Shown here one piece after another: positions 1 to 5,577 of a stretch of DNA of 5,577 nt; the stretch's first letter is position 1, and every line of letters starts with the position of its first letter. The stretch is from DASSHC01 sp035693105. GTDB lineage: Bacteria > Chloroflexota > Chloroflexia > Thermomicrobiales > Thermomicrobiaceae. The stretch spans positions 1-5,577 of the forward strand of contig DASSHC010000118.1 in NCBI GenBank assembly GCA_035693105.1, in the 5' to 3' direction. Made by a program: the position numbers and the translations under genes. Under the pieces are notes generated by a model, which was not told the DNA's origin, did no database searches, and saw only the letters and a program-made list of their open reading frames with translations.

Positions 1-975
1 GTGATCACCGGCGGCGGCACTGAAGCGGACAACCTGGCCATCAAGGGTGCCGCCTGGGCGGCCAGCGCGCGCGGCCGCGAGCTGGTGATCAGCAGCGTGG
101 AGCACAAGGCAGTGACCCAGTCGGCCGCGGTCATGGAGCGATTCGGCTTCGCCGTCACCTGGCTGAGCGTGGACCGATACGGCACGGTGGACCCCGCGGC
201 CGTTGAGTCGGCCATCCGCGACCACACCGCCCTGGTCAGCGTGATGTATGCCAACAACGAGGTAGGCACGGTGCAGCCGGTCGCCGAGATCGGGGCAATC
301 TGCCGCGCGCGCAAGGCGCTGTTCCACGTCGATGCCATCCAGGCCGCGGGATACCTCGCATTGGACGTGGACGCGCTGGGGGCCGACCTGCTGAGCCTCT
401 CCGCGCACAAGGTCAACGGCCCGAAGGGCGTCGGGGCGCTGTTCGTCCGGCAGGGGACGCCGCTGCTCACCCAGCTCTCGGGCGGATCCCAGGAGCGCCA
501 GCGGCGCGCCGGCACCGAGAACGTGGCAGGCATCGTGGGCTTTGCCCGCGCGCTCGAGCTCGCTCAGCAGGAGCGGGTGACGGAGGCCGCGCGGCTGACG
601 CAGCTTCGTGACCGGCTGATCGCCGAGCTGACCGCGCTGCCCGGCGTCCAGCTCACCGGGCACCCGACCGAGCGGCTGCCGAACAATGCCAGCTTCGTGG
701 TGGATGGCCTGGAGGGCGGTGACCTGGTGGCCGCCCTGGACCTGGAGGGCATCGCCGCCTCCACCGGCAGCGCCTGCACCACCGGCGCGGCCGATCCCAG
801 TCACGTGCTGCTGGCGATGGGCATCCAACCCGCCGCCGCGAACGGCTCGCTGCGGCTGACGCTGGGCCATGGCAGCTCCGAGGAGGACGTTCGCCTGACC
901 GTCGAGGCGATGGGGCGCGTGCTCGAGCGGGTGCGTGGCGCCGGGGAGCGACGCCCCGAGGCCGCATCGGTCTGA
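1..975 (+). CDS. Cysteine desulfurase (IscS/NifS family), 5'-truncated by the window
   Basis: PLP-dependent enzyme that converts L-cysteine to alanine and holds the sulfur as a persulfide for Fe-S cluster assembly and tRNA thiolation. The visible 324 residues carry the full set of family residues: TGGGTEADN at 3-11 (phosphate loop Thr7), His35 in VEHKAV, NNEVGT at 85-90, Asp111 and Gln114 in HVDAIQ (PLP ring contacts), Schiff-base Lys137 in SAHK, RAGTEN at 169-174, catalytic Cys259 in STGSACT, and the substrate-binding Arg285 in SLRLTLG. Every one of these sits 69 positions below its E. coli IscS counterpart as I remember the numbering, so about 69 N-terminal residues are missing. The GTG at base 1 is therefore an internal Val codon, not a start. 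The stop shares one base with the mnmA ATG (TGATG), so this is very likely the sulfur donor for MnmA. Whether it also serves Fe-S assembly cannot be told here, so no symbol is given. Confidence 0.96.
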   Translation: MITGGGTEADNLAIKGAAWAASARGRELVISSVEHKAVTQSAAVMERFGFAVTWLSVDRYGTVDPAAVESAIRDHTALVSVMYANNEVGTVQPVAEIGAICRARKALFHVDAIQAAGYLALDVDALGADLLSLSAHKVNGPKGVGALFVRQGTPLLTQLSGGSQERQRRAGTENVAGIVGFARALELAQQERVTEAARLTQLRDRLIAELTALPGVQLTGHPTERLPNNASFVVDGLEGGDLVAALDLEGIAASTGSACTTGAADPSHVLLAMGIQPAAANGSLRLTLGHGSSEEDVRLTVEAMGRVLERVRGAGERRPEAASV

Positions 976-2063
976 TGGCCCGCATCGTCGCCGCCATGAG
1001 CGGCGGAGTCGATTCGAGCGTGGCGGCCGCCCTGCTGGCGCGCGACGCCGCCCACGGCGGGGACGAGGTGATCGGCGTCTGGATGCGTCTGCACAGCGAT
1101 GCCGGCGAGGGCTGGGAGTCCTCGCGCAGCTGCTGCTCGCCGGATGCGGCCGATGATGCAAGGCGCGTGGCGCAGATCGCCGGCATCCCGTTCTTCATCC
1201 TCAACCTGGAGCGCGAGTTCGGGGAGCGGGTGATCGACGCCTTCGCCGACGGCTACCTGGACGGGGCGACGCCGAATCCGTGCCAGGCCTGCAACCAGTA
1301 CATCAAGTTCGACGAGCTGCTGCGCCGCGGCCTGGCGGCCTACGGCGCCGACCGGGTCGCGACCGGCCACTACGCCCGGGTCGAAAAGGTTGGCACGCGC
1401 TATCGGCTGCGCACCGCCGCGGACGCGGACAAGGACCAGACCTACTTCCTGTGGGTGCTCGACCAGGAGCAGCTGGCACACACCGTCTTCCCGCTGGGAG
1501 AGCTGACCAAGCCACAGGTCCGGGACATGGCCGAGGACCTGGGCCTGCCGACGGCTCGCAAGCCGGAAAGCCAGGAGATCTGCTTCGTGCCGGCCGGCGA
1601 CTACCGCCTCCTGCTGGACGAGCGACGCGGCTATGCCGGCGAGCCGGGGCCCATTGTCGACGCGGACGGCACGCGGGTGGGCACCCATACCGGCTACGCC
1701 CACTACACCGTCGGGCAGCGGCACGGCCTGGGCGTGGCGCTTGGCGAGGCGGTGTACGTGCGGGAGGTGCGACCGGCCAGCAACACGGTCGTGATCGGCT
1801 CGCGGCAGGAGGTCGCCGCGCGCGATTTCGCCGTCGAGGGCCGCCGCTTCGTGGCGGGCGAGCCACCCGCGGAGCGCTTCGCCGCCCGGGTGCGGATCCG
1901 CCACCGCGCGCCGGCGGTGCCCGCCGAGGTCACGCTGCTGGGCGAGGATCGCTTCGTGGTCGAGACCGCCGAGCCGGTGTGGGCGCCGGCGCCGGGCCAG
2001 GCCGCCGTCCTGTACCGCGATGACGAATGCCTGGGCGGCGGGCGCATCGCCAGGCCGCGGTGA
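975..2063 (+). CDS. mnmA: tRNA-specific 2-thiouridylase MnmA
   Basis: Cytoplasmic ATP-dependent enzyme that adenylates U34 of tRNA-Lys, -Glu and -Gln and replaces O2 with sulfur, giving the s2U of (c)mnm5s2U. The 362 residues are full length for the family. Seen in order: PP-loop SGGVDSS at 9-15, CCSPD at 53-57 before DARRVA, TPNPCQACN at 99-107, GHYAR at 131-135, DQTYFLW at 154-160, ESQEICF at 198-204 with Cys203, YTVGQRHGLG at 244-253, then the C-terminal beta-barrel. Cys106 and Cys203 match the two active-site cysteines of the E. coli enzyme (Cys102, Cys199). The E. coli Asp99 position is Cys103 here, giving the CxxC plus distal Cys pattern that has been linked to a [4Fe-4S] cluster in Thermus-type MnmA. 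The ATG overlaps the desulfurase stop by one base; GAGG at 958-961 is 13 bases away, so expression probably depends on translational coupling. Confidence 0.98.
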   Translation: MARIVAAMSGGVDSSVAAALLARDAAHGGDEVIGVWMRLHSDAGEGWESSRSCCSPDAADDARRVAQIAGIPFFILNLEREFGERVIDAFADGYLDGATPNPCQACNQYIKFDELLRRGLAAYGADRVATGHYARVEKVGTRYRLRTAADADKDQTYFLWVLDQEQLAHTVFPLGELTKPQVRDMAEDLGLPTARKPESQEICFVPAGDYRLLLDERRGYAGEPGPIVDADGTRVGTHTGYAHYTVGQRHGLGVALGEAVYVREVRPASNTVVIGSRQEVAARDFAVEGRRFVAGEPPAERFAARVRIRHRAPAVPAEVTLLGEDRFVVETAEPVWAPAPGQAAVLYRDDECLGGGRIARPR

Positions 2064-2335
2064 CGCCATGGCTGCTGCTCACCGTCCTACTGGCGCTCAT
2101 CAACCTGCTGGGCCTGCTGGCGATCCGAGGTCGATGGGGGCGGGTGGCCGCAGCGCTGGCGCTGGCCTCACTGGTTGGGACGGTGCTCGGCAACGCGGTG
2201 GGCGGCCTGACCGGGCTCGAGCCGCTGACGCTGGGCGACTATCACGTCGTTTCGGCCTGCGTGGGCGCCCAGCTGCTGATGATCGGCACGCTGCTGCTGG
2301 CGGCACTGCTGCCCGGCACGCCACCGGAACGATGA
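2060..2335 (+). CDS. Small three-helix membrane protein, function unknown
   Basis: I do not recognise this family. From GTG at 2060 it encodes 91 residues, almost all hydrophobic: likely membrane helices at about 3-22, 28-50 and 62-84, with a basic turn (IRGRWGR, 22-28) after the first and a polar, mildly acidic turn (LEPLTLGDYH, 53-62) after the second. By the positive-inside rule the basic turn would be cytoplasmic and the N-terminus outside. The GTG overlaps the mnmA stop as GTGA, a classic coupled start; an in-frame ATG at 2027 would add 11 polar residues (PGRRAHRQAA) that read inside the mnmA tail, and looks less likely. There is no cleavable signal peptide, cysteine pair or catalytic motif visible. 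Its place just before DUF948-like and YtxH-like genes suggests a membrane or envelope role, but this is inference from position only. Confidence 0.72.
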   Translation: MTPWLLLTVLLALINLLGLLAIRGRWGRVAAALALASLVGTVLGNAVGGLTGLEPLTLGDYHVVSACVGAQLLMIGTLLLAALLPGTPPER

Positions 2336-2336
2336 C

Positions 2337-2340
2337 GAGG
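2337..2340 (+). promoter_or_regulatory. GAGG ribosome binding site for the DUF948-like gene
   Basis: GAGG lies just after the TGA of the three-helix protein gene. It is only 1 base from the ATG at 2342, too close to act there, but 10 bases from the in-frame ATG at 2351. This favours 2351 as the true start. Confidence 0.5.
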
Positions 2341-2350
2341 CATGGCTGAG

Positions 2351-2755
2351 ATGGACGTCGCCATCACCATCTTCCGCGTCGGGGTGGGCATCGGCGCGGT
2401 GCTGGTCGGGCTGGGCATCGTGCTGATCGCGTTCTCGCTGCGCCCGCTGGCCCGTGACGCGCGGGCGCTGGCCAACGACGCGCGCCGGCTGGCGAACCTG
2501 GCCGAGCGTGAGCTGGCCAGCATCCTCGAGGGCGCCCGCGAGCTGACCTCCGGCGCGGAGGAGATGGCCACCGACCTCGAGCAGCGGCTGGAGCGCCTCA
2601 ACCAGCAGGCGGAGGCGCTGGAAGAGCGCTCGGCCGATCCGTCGGTGACCGTGGCGGCCACGGTGGCCAGCCCAACGGCCCTGCCAGCGCCGGATCGGCA
2701 GGCGGTGGGGCCGGTACAATCGGCCGACACACACGAGGGCGAGCGGATCGCATGA
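2351..2755 (+). CDS. DUF948/YtxG-like membrane-anchored coiled-coil protein
   Basis: Encodes 134 residues from ATG 2351 (137 from ATG 2342; the shorter form has a properly spaced GAGG). One hydrophobic N-terminal helix at about 5-30 is followed by a long charged, Ala/Leu-rich amphipathic stretch at about 34-93 (RDARALANDARRLANLAER and onward) with coiled-coil character, then a Pro/Ala/Val-rich, probably disordered tail from about 95. This topology and the direct pairing with a YtxH gene match the DUF948 (YtxG-type) proteins, which sit next to ytxH in Bacillus and other bacteria. Biochemical function is unknown; such proteins are usually described as general-stress or envelope-associated. The assignment rests on topology and neighbourhood rather than a diagnostic motif, so a family search could fail. 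The stop overlaps the next start as ATGA, indicating co-translation. Confidence 0.78.
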   Translation: MDVAITIFRVGVGIGAVLVGLGIVLIAFSLRPLARDARALANDARRLANLAERELASILEGARELTSGAEEMATDLEQRLERLNQQAEALEERSADPSVTVAATVASPTALPAPDRQAVGPVQSADTHEGERIA

Positions 2756-3033
2756 AGGACTCCGGCATCGGCAGCTTCCTGGCCGGGGCGGCAATCGGCG
2801 GATTGATCGGCGCCGCCATCGGCCTGCTGCTGGCGCCGTCCAGCGGGGAGGAGGTCCGGGAGCACGTCGGCGGCTTCGTCGACGGGCGACGCGCGGCCTT
2901 TGACGATGCGATCAACGAGGGACGTGCAGCGGCCGAGATCGCGCGCGCCGAGATGATGGGCGCGTACGATGCCGATGCCCCGGCGGGAGAGGCTGCTCCG
3001 CAGGGCGGGGCCGCGCCGGAGGGCGCTGCCTGA
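2752..3033 (+). CDS. YtxH-domain small membrane protein
   Basis: A 93-residue protein with the YtxH signature: a Gly/Ala-rich helix SFLAGAAIGGLIGAAIG at 8-24 (glycine-zipper spacing) running into LLLAPSSGEEVREH at 25-38, where the family consensus is LLxAPxSGxExR. Residues 40-72 form a charged helix with no clear function, and 73-93 is a low-complexity acidic Ala/Gly/Pro tail that is unlikely to fold. YtxH proteins are widespread, single-pass and of unknown biochemical role; the Bacillus member belongs to a stress-induced ytxG-ytxH operon. The ATG overlaps the stop of the DUF948-like gene by four bases. A purine-rich GAGGGCGAG at 2735-2743 precedes it at a longish spacing. This is the last gene before the 97-base gap, so probably the end of the upstream operon. 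Confidence 0.87.
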   Translation: MKDSGIGSFLAGAAIGGLIGAAIGLLLAPSSGEEVREHVGGFVDGRRAAFDDAINEGRAAAEIARAEMMGAYDADAPAGEAAPQGGAAPEGAA

Positions 3034-3066
3034 TTACACCGAACCACCGATCCAGCGCGCATGCAC

Positions 3067-3091
3067 GAGAGCCGGTGGTGAGCCGGCTCTC
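3067..3091 (+). promoter_or_regulatory. Perfect 9-bp hairpin in the alaS leader: terminator or attenuator candidate
   Basis: Arms GAGAGCCGG (3067-3075) and CCGGCTCTC (3083-3091) pair perfectly around a 7-base loop TGGTGAG. CAC at 3064-3066 can extend the stem with GTG at 3095-3097 across a 3-base bulge. No T-run follows, so it is not a standard intrinsic terminator. It sits between the YtxH stop and the alaS ribosome binding site, in a gap otherwise without genes. An upstream ACCACCG (3043-3049) is complementary to CGGTGGT (3073-3079), overlapping the 5' arm and loop, so an alternative fold is possible. Function is inferred; the hairpin itself is plain in the sequence. Confidence 0.5.
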
Positions 3092-3117
3092 AGCGTGTGA
3101 CGTGGTCAGCACCGGGC

Positions 3118-3121
3118 GAGG
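3118..3121 (+). promoter_or_regulatory. GAGG ribosome binding site for alaS
   Basis: Three in-frame ATGs occur at 3122, 3131 and 3140. GAGG abuts the first (0 bases), is 9 bases from the second and 18 from the third. The spacing selects 3131. The third, beginning MKAADIRERF, looks most like the usual AlaS N-terminus but has only GGAG at 3133-3136, three bases away. Confidence 0.55.
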
Positions 3122-3130
3122 ATGAAATCC

Positions 3131-5577
3131 ATGGAGCCGATGAAGGCGGCCGACATACGCGAGCGCTTCCAGCGCTTCTTCGAGGAGCGCGGGCACACCC
3201 GCGTGCCGCCGGCCGCGCTGCTCGCCCGCGACGACCCGACGCTGCTGTTCGTCAACTCCGGCATGGCGCCGTTCAAGCGGGTGCTGACCGGCGAGGAGAA
3301 GCGCGACTACGTACGCGCCGTCGACTCGCAGCCGTGCCTGCGGGTGGCCGGCAAGCACAACGACTTCGAGGAGGTCGGCCGCACGCCGCGCCACCACACC
3401 CTGTTCGAGATGCTCGGCAACTGGAGCTTCGGCGACTACTTCAAGCGCGAGGCCATCCACTGGGCGTGGGAGTTCCTGACCGATGAGCTGGGGCTGCCGG
3501 CCGAGCGCATCGCGGCCACCGTCTACACCGATGACGACGAGGCGCACCGGGTCTGGGCGGAGGAGATCGGCCTGCCGCCGGAGCGGCTGGTGCGCTGGGG
3601 GAACATCGCCGCCGGCGACGAGAAGAACTTCTGGCGCATGGGCGACACCGGTCCCTGCGGCCCGTGCAGCGAGCTGCACTACGACCGCGGCGTGGAGCTG
3701 AGCGAGGGGCCGGACTGCATCCCGGATCACTCGGAGCACTGCCCGCGCTGGCTCGAGGTCTGGAATTTGGTGTTCATGGAATTCGACCGCGCCGCCGACG
3801 GCACGCTGACGCCGCTGCCGTTCAAGAGCGTGGACACCGGCATGGGGCTGGAGCGGATCGCGTCGGCCCTGCAGGGCGTCGATTCGAACTACCGCACCGA
3901 CCTGTTCGAGCCGATCATCGCCCGCCTGGCCGAGTTCATCGGCCACGATCCGCAGACCGTCGAGAGCGAGCGGTTCAGCTACCAGGTGGTGGCCGATCAC
4001 TCGCGGGCGATGACCTTCCTGATCGGCGAGGGCGTCAAACCGTCGAACGAGGGCGCTGGCTACGTGCTGCGCCGCATCATGCGCCGCGCGGTCCGCCACG
4101 GCCGGCTGATGGGCATCGCCCAGCCGTTCCTGCGCCAGACGTGCGACGTGGTGATCGACATCATGGGCGGCGCCTACCCGCACCTGGCAGAGGCGCGCGA
4201 GCGCATCCTGGCCGAGGTGGAGGCGGAGGAGGGCAAGTTCGCGCGCACGCTGGAGGCAGGCACCGAGAAGCTGCTGGCGCTGGTCGAGGCGGCCGGCGGC
4301 AATGGCCTGATCCCCGGTGACGAGGCGTTCCGCCTGCACGACACCTTCGGCTTCCCTATCGACCTCACCGTGGAGATCGCCGCGGAGAGCGGCGTGCAGG
4401 TGGATCGCGAGGGCTTCGAGCGTGCCATGGCCGCGCAGCGCGAGCGGTCGCGCGGCGGCAAGGGGGCGCGCTTCGCGCCGGACCCCTCGCTGGTCGAGCT
4501 GTCGAGCGAGTTCATCGGCTACCCGAACGAGACCCGGGCGGATGGCCTGGCAGTCATCGGCCTGACCCGCGGGGAGCCGGTGCAGGTGGTCCTGGACCGC
4601 ACGCCGTTCTACGCCGAGGGCGGAGGACAGATCGGCGACCGTGGCGAGCTGGTCGGGCCGCGCGGGAAGGTGCTGGTCGAGGACGTCCAGCGCAGCGGTG
4701 ACGCCATCGTGCACATCGGCAGCTTGGAGGGTGCGCTGGAGATCGGCGAGCCGATCGAGGCGAAGGTCGATAAGCGTCGTCGATGGGCAGCGGCGCGCAA
4801 CCATACCGCCACGCACCTTCTGCACCGTGCCCTGCGCGACGTGCTCGGCGAGCAGGCCAAGCAGGCGGGCAGCTGGGTCGGCCCGGATGGCCTGCGCTTC
4901 GACTTCCCGGCCTCGGCGGCCACGCCGCGCCAGCAGCTGCGCGAGGTCGAGCGACGGGTCAACGAGCTGGTGCGGCGCAACGCGAGCGTGGTGCCGGCCT
5001 GGATGAGCCTGGGCCAGGCCCAGCAGTTGGGCGCCGACATGTTCTTCGGCGAGAAGTACGTCCCGGAGAACGTGCGGGTCGTGCAGGTCGAGGGCTACTC
5101 GAAGGAGCTGTGCGGCGGGACGCACGTGGCCGCCACCGGCCAGATCGGCTCGTTCCGGATCACCGGCGAGTCGAGCATCGGCGCCGGCCTGCGACGGATC
5201 GAGGCGGTCACCGGCGAGGCCGCCGACGAGCTGGTGGCCACCCGCCTGGAGGCACTGCACGCGGTCGCGACCCAGCTGGGCGTGCCGGAGGAAGAGGTCC
5301 CGGCCCGGGTCGAGGCACTCTCCACCCGCCTGCGCGAGGCGGAGAAGGGCGCCCGCCAGCCATCGGCGTCGTCCGCGCCGACTCTGGATGCGAAGGCGGC
5401 GCTGGCCGAGGCGCAGCAGGCCGGCGACAGCCTGGTGGTCGTCCAGCACTACCCGGAGGCCGATGCTGCGGCGCTTCGCCGCTGGGCGGATGAGCTGCGC
5501 GCCATCGCGGGCCGTTTCGTGGCGGTCGCCGCCGGCGAGGCGAGCGGCCCGGCGCTGGTGGTCGCCGCCAGCCGCGA
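3131..5577 (+). CDS. alaS: Alanyl-tRNA synthetase, 3' end beyond the window
   Basis: Class II synthetase that activates alanine, charges tRNA-Ala (recognising the acceptor G3:U70 pair) and hydrolyses Ser- and Gly-tRNA-Ala. The frame is open for 815 codons with no stop before the edge; about 60 residues are missing against a typical ~875. Catalytic core: LFVNSGMAPFK (39-49), AGKHNDFEEVGRTPRHHT (73-90), LGNWSFGDYFK (95-105), NFWRMGDTGPCGPCSE (166-181), DTGMGLER (235-242), then GYVLRRIMRRAVRHG (310-324). Editing domain: TPFYAEGGGQ (491-500), and the zinc ligands His558 and His562 in NHTATHLLH, with Cys661 and His665 in CGGTH. From about 700 come the linker helix, with a Ser/Ala/Pro-rich break (PSASSAPT, 744-751), and the beginning of the C-Ala domain; the final Gly-rich segment is outside. 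All key residues are present, so the gene looks functional. Start chosen by GAGG spacing; 3140 is the alternative. Confidence 0.98.
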   Translation, partial: MEPMKAADIRERFQRFFEERGHTRVPPAALLARDDPTLLFVNSGMAPFKRVLTGEEKRDYVRAVDSQPCLRVAGKHNDFEEVGRTPRHHTLFEMLGNWSFGDYFKREAIHWAWEFLTDELGLPAERIAATVYTDDDEAHRVWAEEIGLPPERLVRWGNIAAGDEKNFWRMGDTGPCGPCSELHYDRGVELSEGPDCIPDHSEHCPRWLEVWNLVFMEFDRAADGTLTPLPFKSVDTGMGLERIASALQGVDSNYRTDLFEPIIARLAEFIGHDPQTVESERFSYQVVADHSRAMTFLIGEGVKPSNEGAGYVLRRIMRRAVRHGRLMGIAQPFLRQTCDVVIDIMGGAYPHLAEARERILAEVEAEEGKFARTLEAGTEKLLALVEAAGGNGLIPGDEAFRLHDTFGFPIDLTVEIAAESGVQVDREGFERAMAAQRERSRGGKGARFAPDPSLVELSSEFIGYPNETRADGLAVIGLTRGEPVQVVLDRTPFYAEGGGQIGDRGELVGPRGKVLVEDVQRSGDAIVHIGSLEGALEIGEPIEAKVDKRRRWAAARNHTATHLLHRALRDVLGEQAKQAGSWVGPDGLRFDFPASAATPRQQLREVERRVNELVRRNASVVPAWMSLGQAQQLGADMFFGEKYVPENVRVVQVEGYSKELCGGTHVAATGQIGSFRITGESSIGAGLRRIEAVTGEAADELVATRLEALHAVATQLGVPEEEVPARVEALSTRLREAEKGARQPSASSAPTLDAKAALAEAQQAGDSLVVVQHYPEADAAALRRWADELRAIAGRFVAVAAGEASGPALVVAASR

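Noticed and set aside
1..3. GTG as the desulfurase start codon
   Set aside because: It lies inside the conserved strand before the phosphate-binding TGGGTEADN loop, and about 69 family residues would be missing; the gene continues upstream of the window.
801..2069. 422-codon open frame on the minus strand opposite mnmA and the desulfurase end
   Set aside because: It has the same cause as the frame opposite alaS: it mirrors well-conserved genes, and its composition is low-complexity Arg/Ala/His/Gln without motifs.
3061..3081. Six-residue leader ORF (MHESRW) whose stop lies in the hairpin loop
   Set aside because: It has no ribosome binding site and no Ala codons, so it does not fit a leader-peptide attenuator for alaS; an ATG this short is expected by chance.
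3034..3130. T-box riboswitch for alaS
   Set aside because: Only the GGUGGU fragment resembles the T-box core. The AGGGUGGNACCGCG consensus is not met, and I see no stem I specifier loop in 97 bases. It is noted as a test in the leader finding only.
3664..4320. 218-codon plus-strand frame inside alaS
   Set aside because: It is a shifted frame of alaS with a product dominated by Arg, Gly and Pro. The alaS frame over the same bases contains conserved family residues throughout.
2912..5449. 845-codon open frame on the minus strand opposite alaS
   Set aside because: It is antisense to an intact, motif-complete alaS. Long stop-free reverse frames are expected in GC-rich genes because stop codons are AT-rich. 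The translation is rich in Arg, His, Leu, Ala and Asp with no recognisable domain.

Overview
This is a GC-rich window (roughly 70% by eye) with all genes on the + strand, tightly packed and mostly overlapping by 1-4 bases. It holds tRNA sulfuration and tRNA charging genes with a block of small membrane proteins between them. The high GC, the form of MnmA (CCSPD near the N-terminus and a CxxC active site), the IscS/NifS-type desulfurase directly before it, and the form of AlaS fit an environmental Chloroflexota-like lineage. A high-GC actinobacterial relative cannot be excluded. The taxonomic call is inference only.

Layout: (1) 1-975, the 3' part of a cysteine desulfurase gene whose first ~69 codons lie outside the window. 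(2) 975-2063, mnmA, complete, its ATG sharing one base with the desulfurase stop. (3) 2060-2335, a 91-residue three-helix membrane protein of unknown function, its GTG overlapping the mnmA stop. (4) 2351-2755, a one-helix, coiled-coil protein of the DUF948/YtxG kind. (5) 2752-3033, a YtxH-domain protein in ATGA overlap with the gene before it. (6) 3034-3130, a 97-base leader with a perfect 9-bp hairpin. (7) 3131 to the window end, alaS, open at the 3' edge, with catalytic, editing and most of the C-terminal domains present.

The first two genes make a functional pair: the desulfurase takes sulfur from cysteine and MnmA puts it on U34 of tRNAs for Lys, Glu and Gln. The three small membrane genes have no obvious mechanistic link to tRNA; they appear to ride in the same transcript. 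AlaS charges tRNA-Ala and is probably separated from the upstream operon, at least partly, by the hairpin leader.

I found no mobile element, CRISPR array, RNA gene or recognisable novel system. The points most worth a second look are the CxxC-type (probably Fe-S) MnmA beside its desulfurase, the alaS leader structure, and the conserved-looking but unidentified membrane protein.
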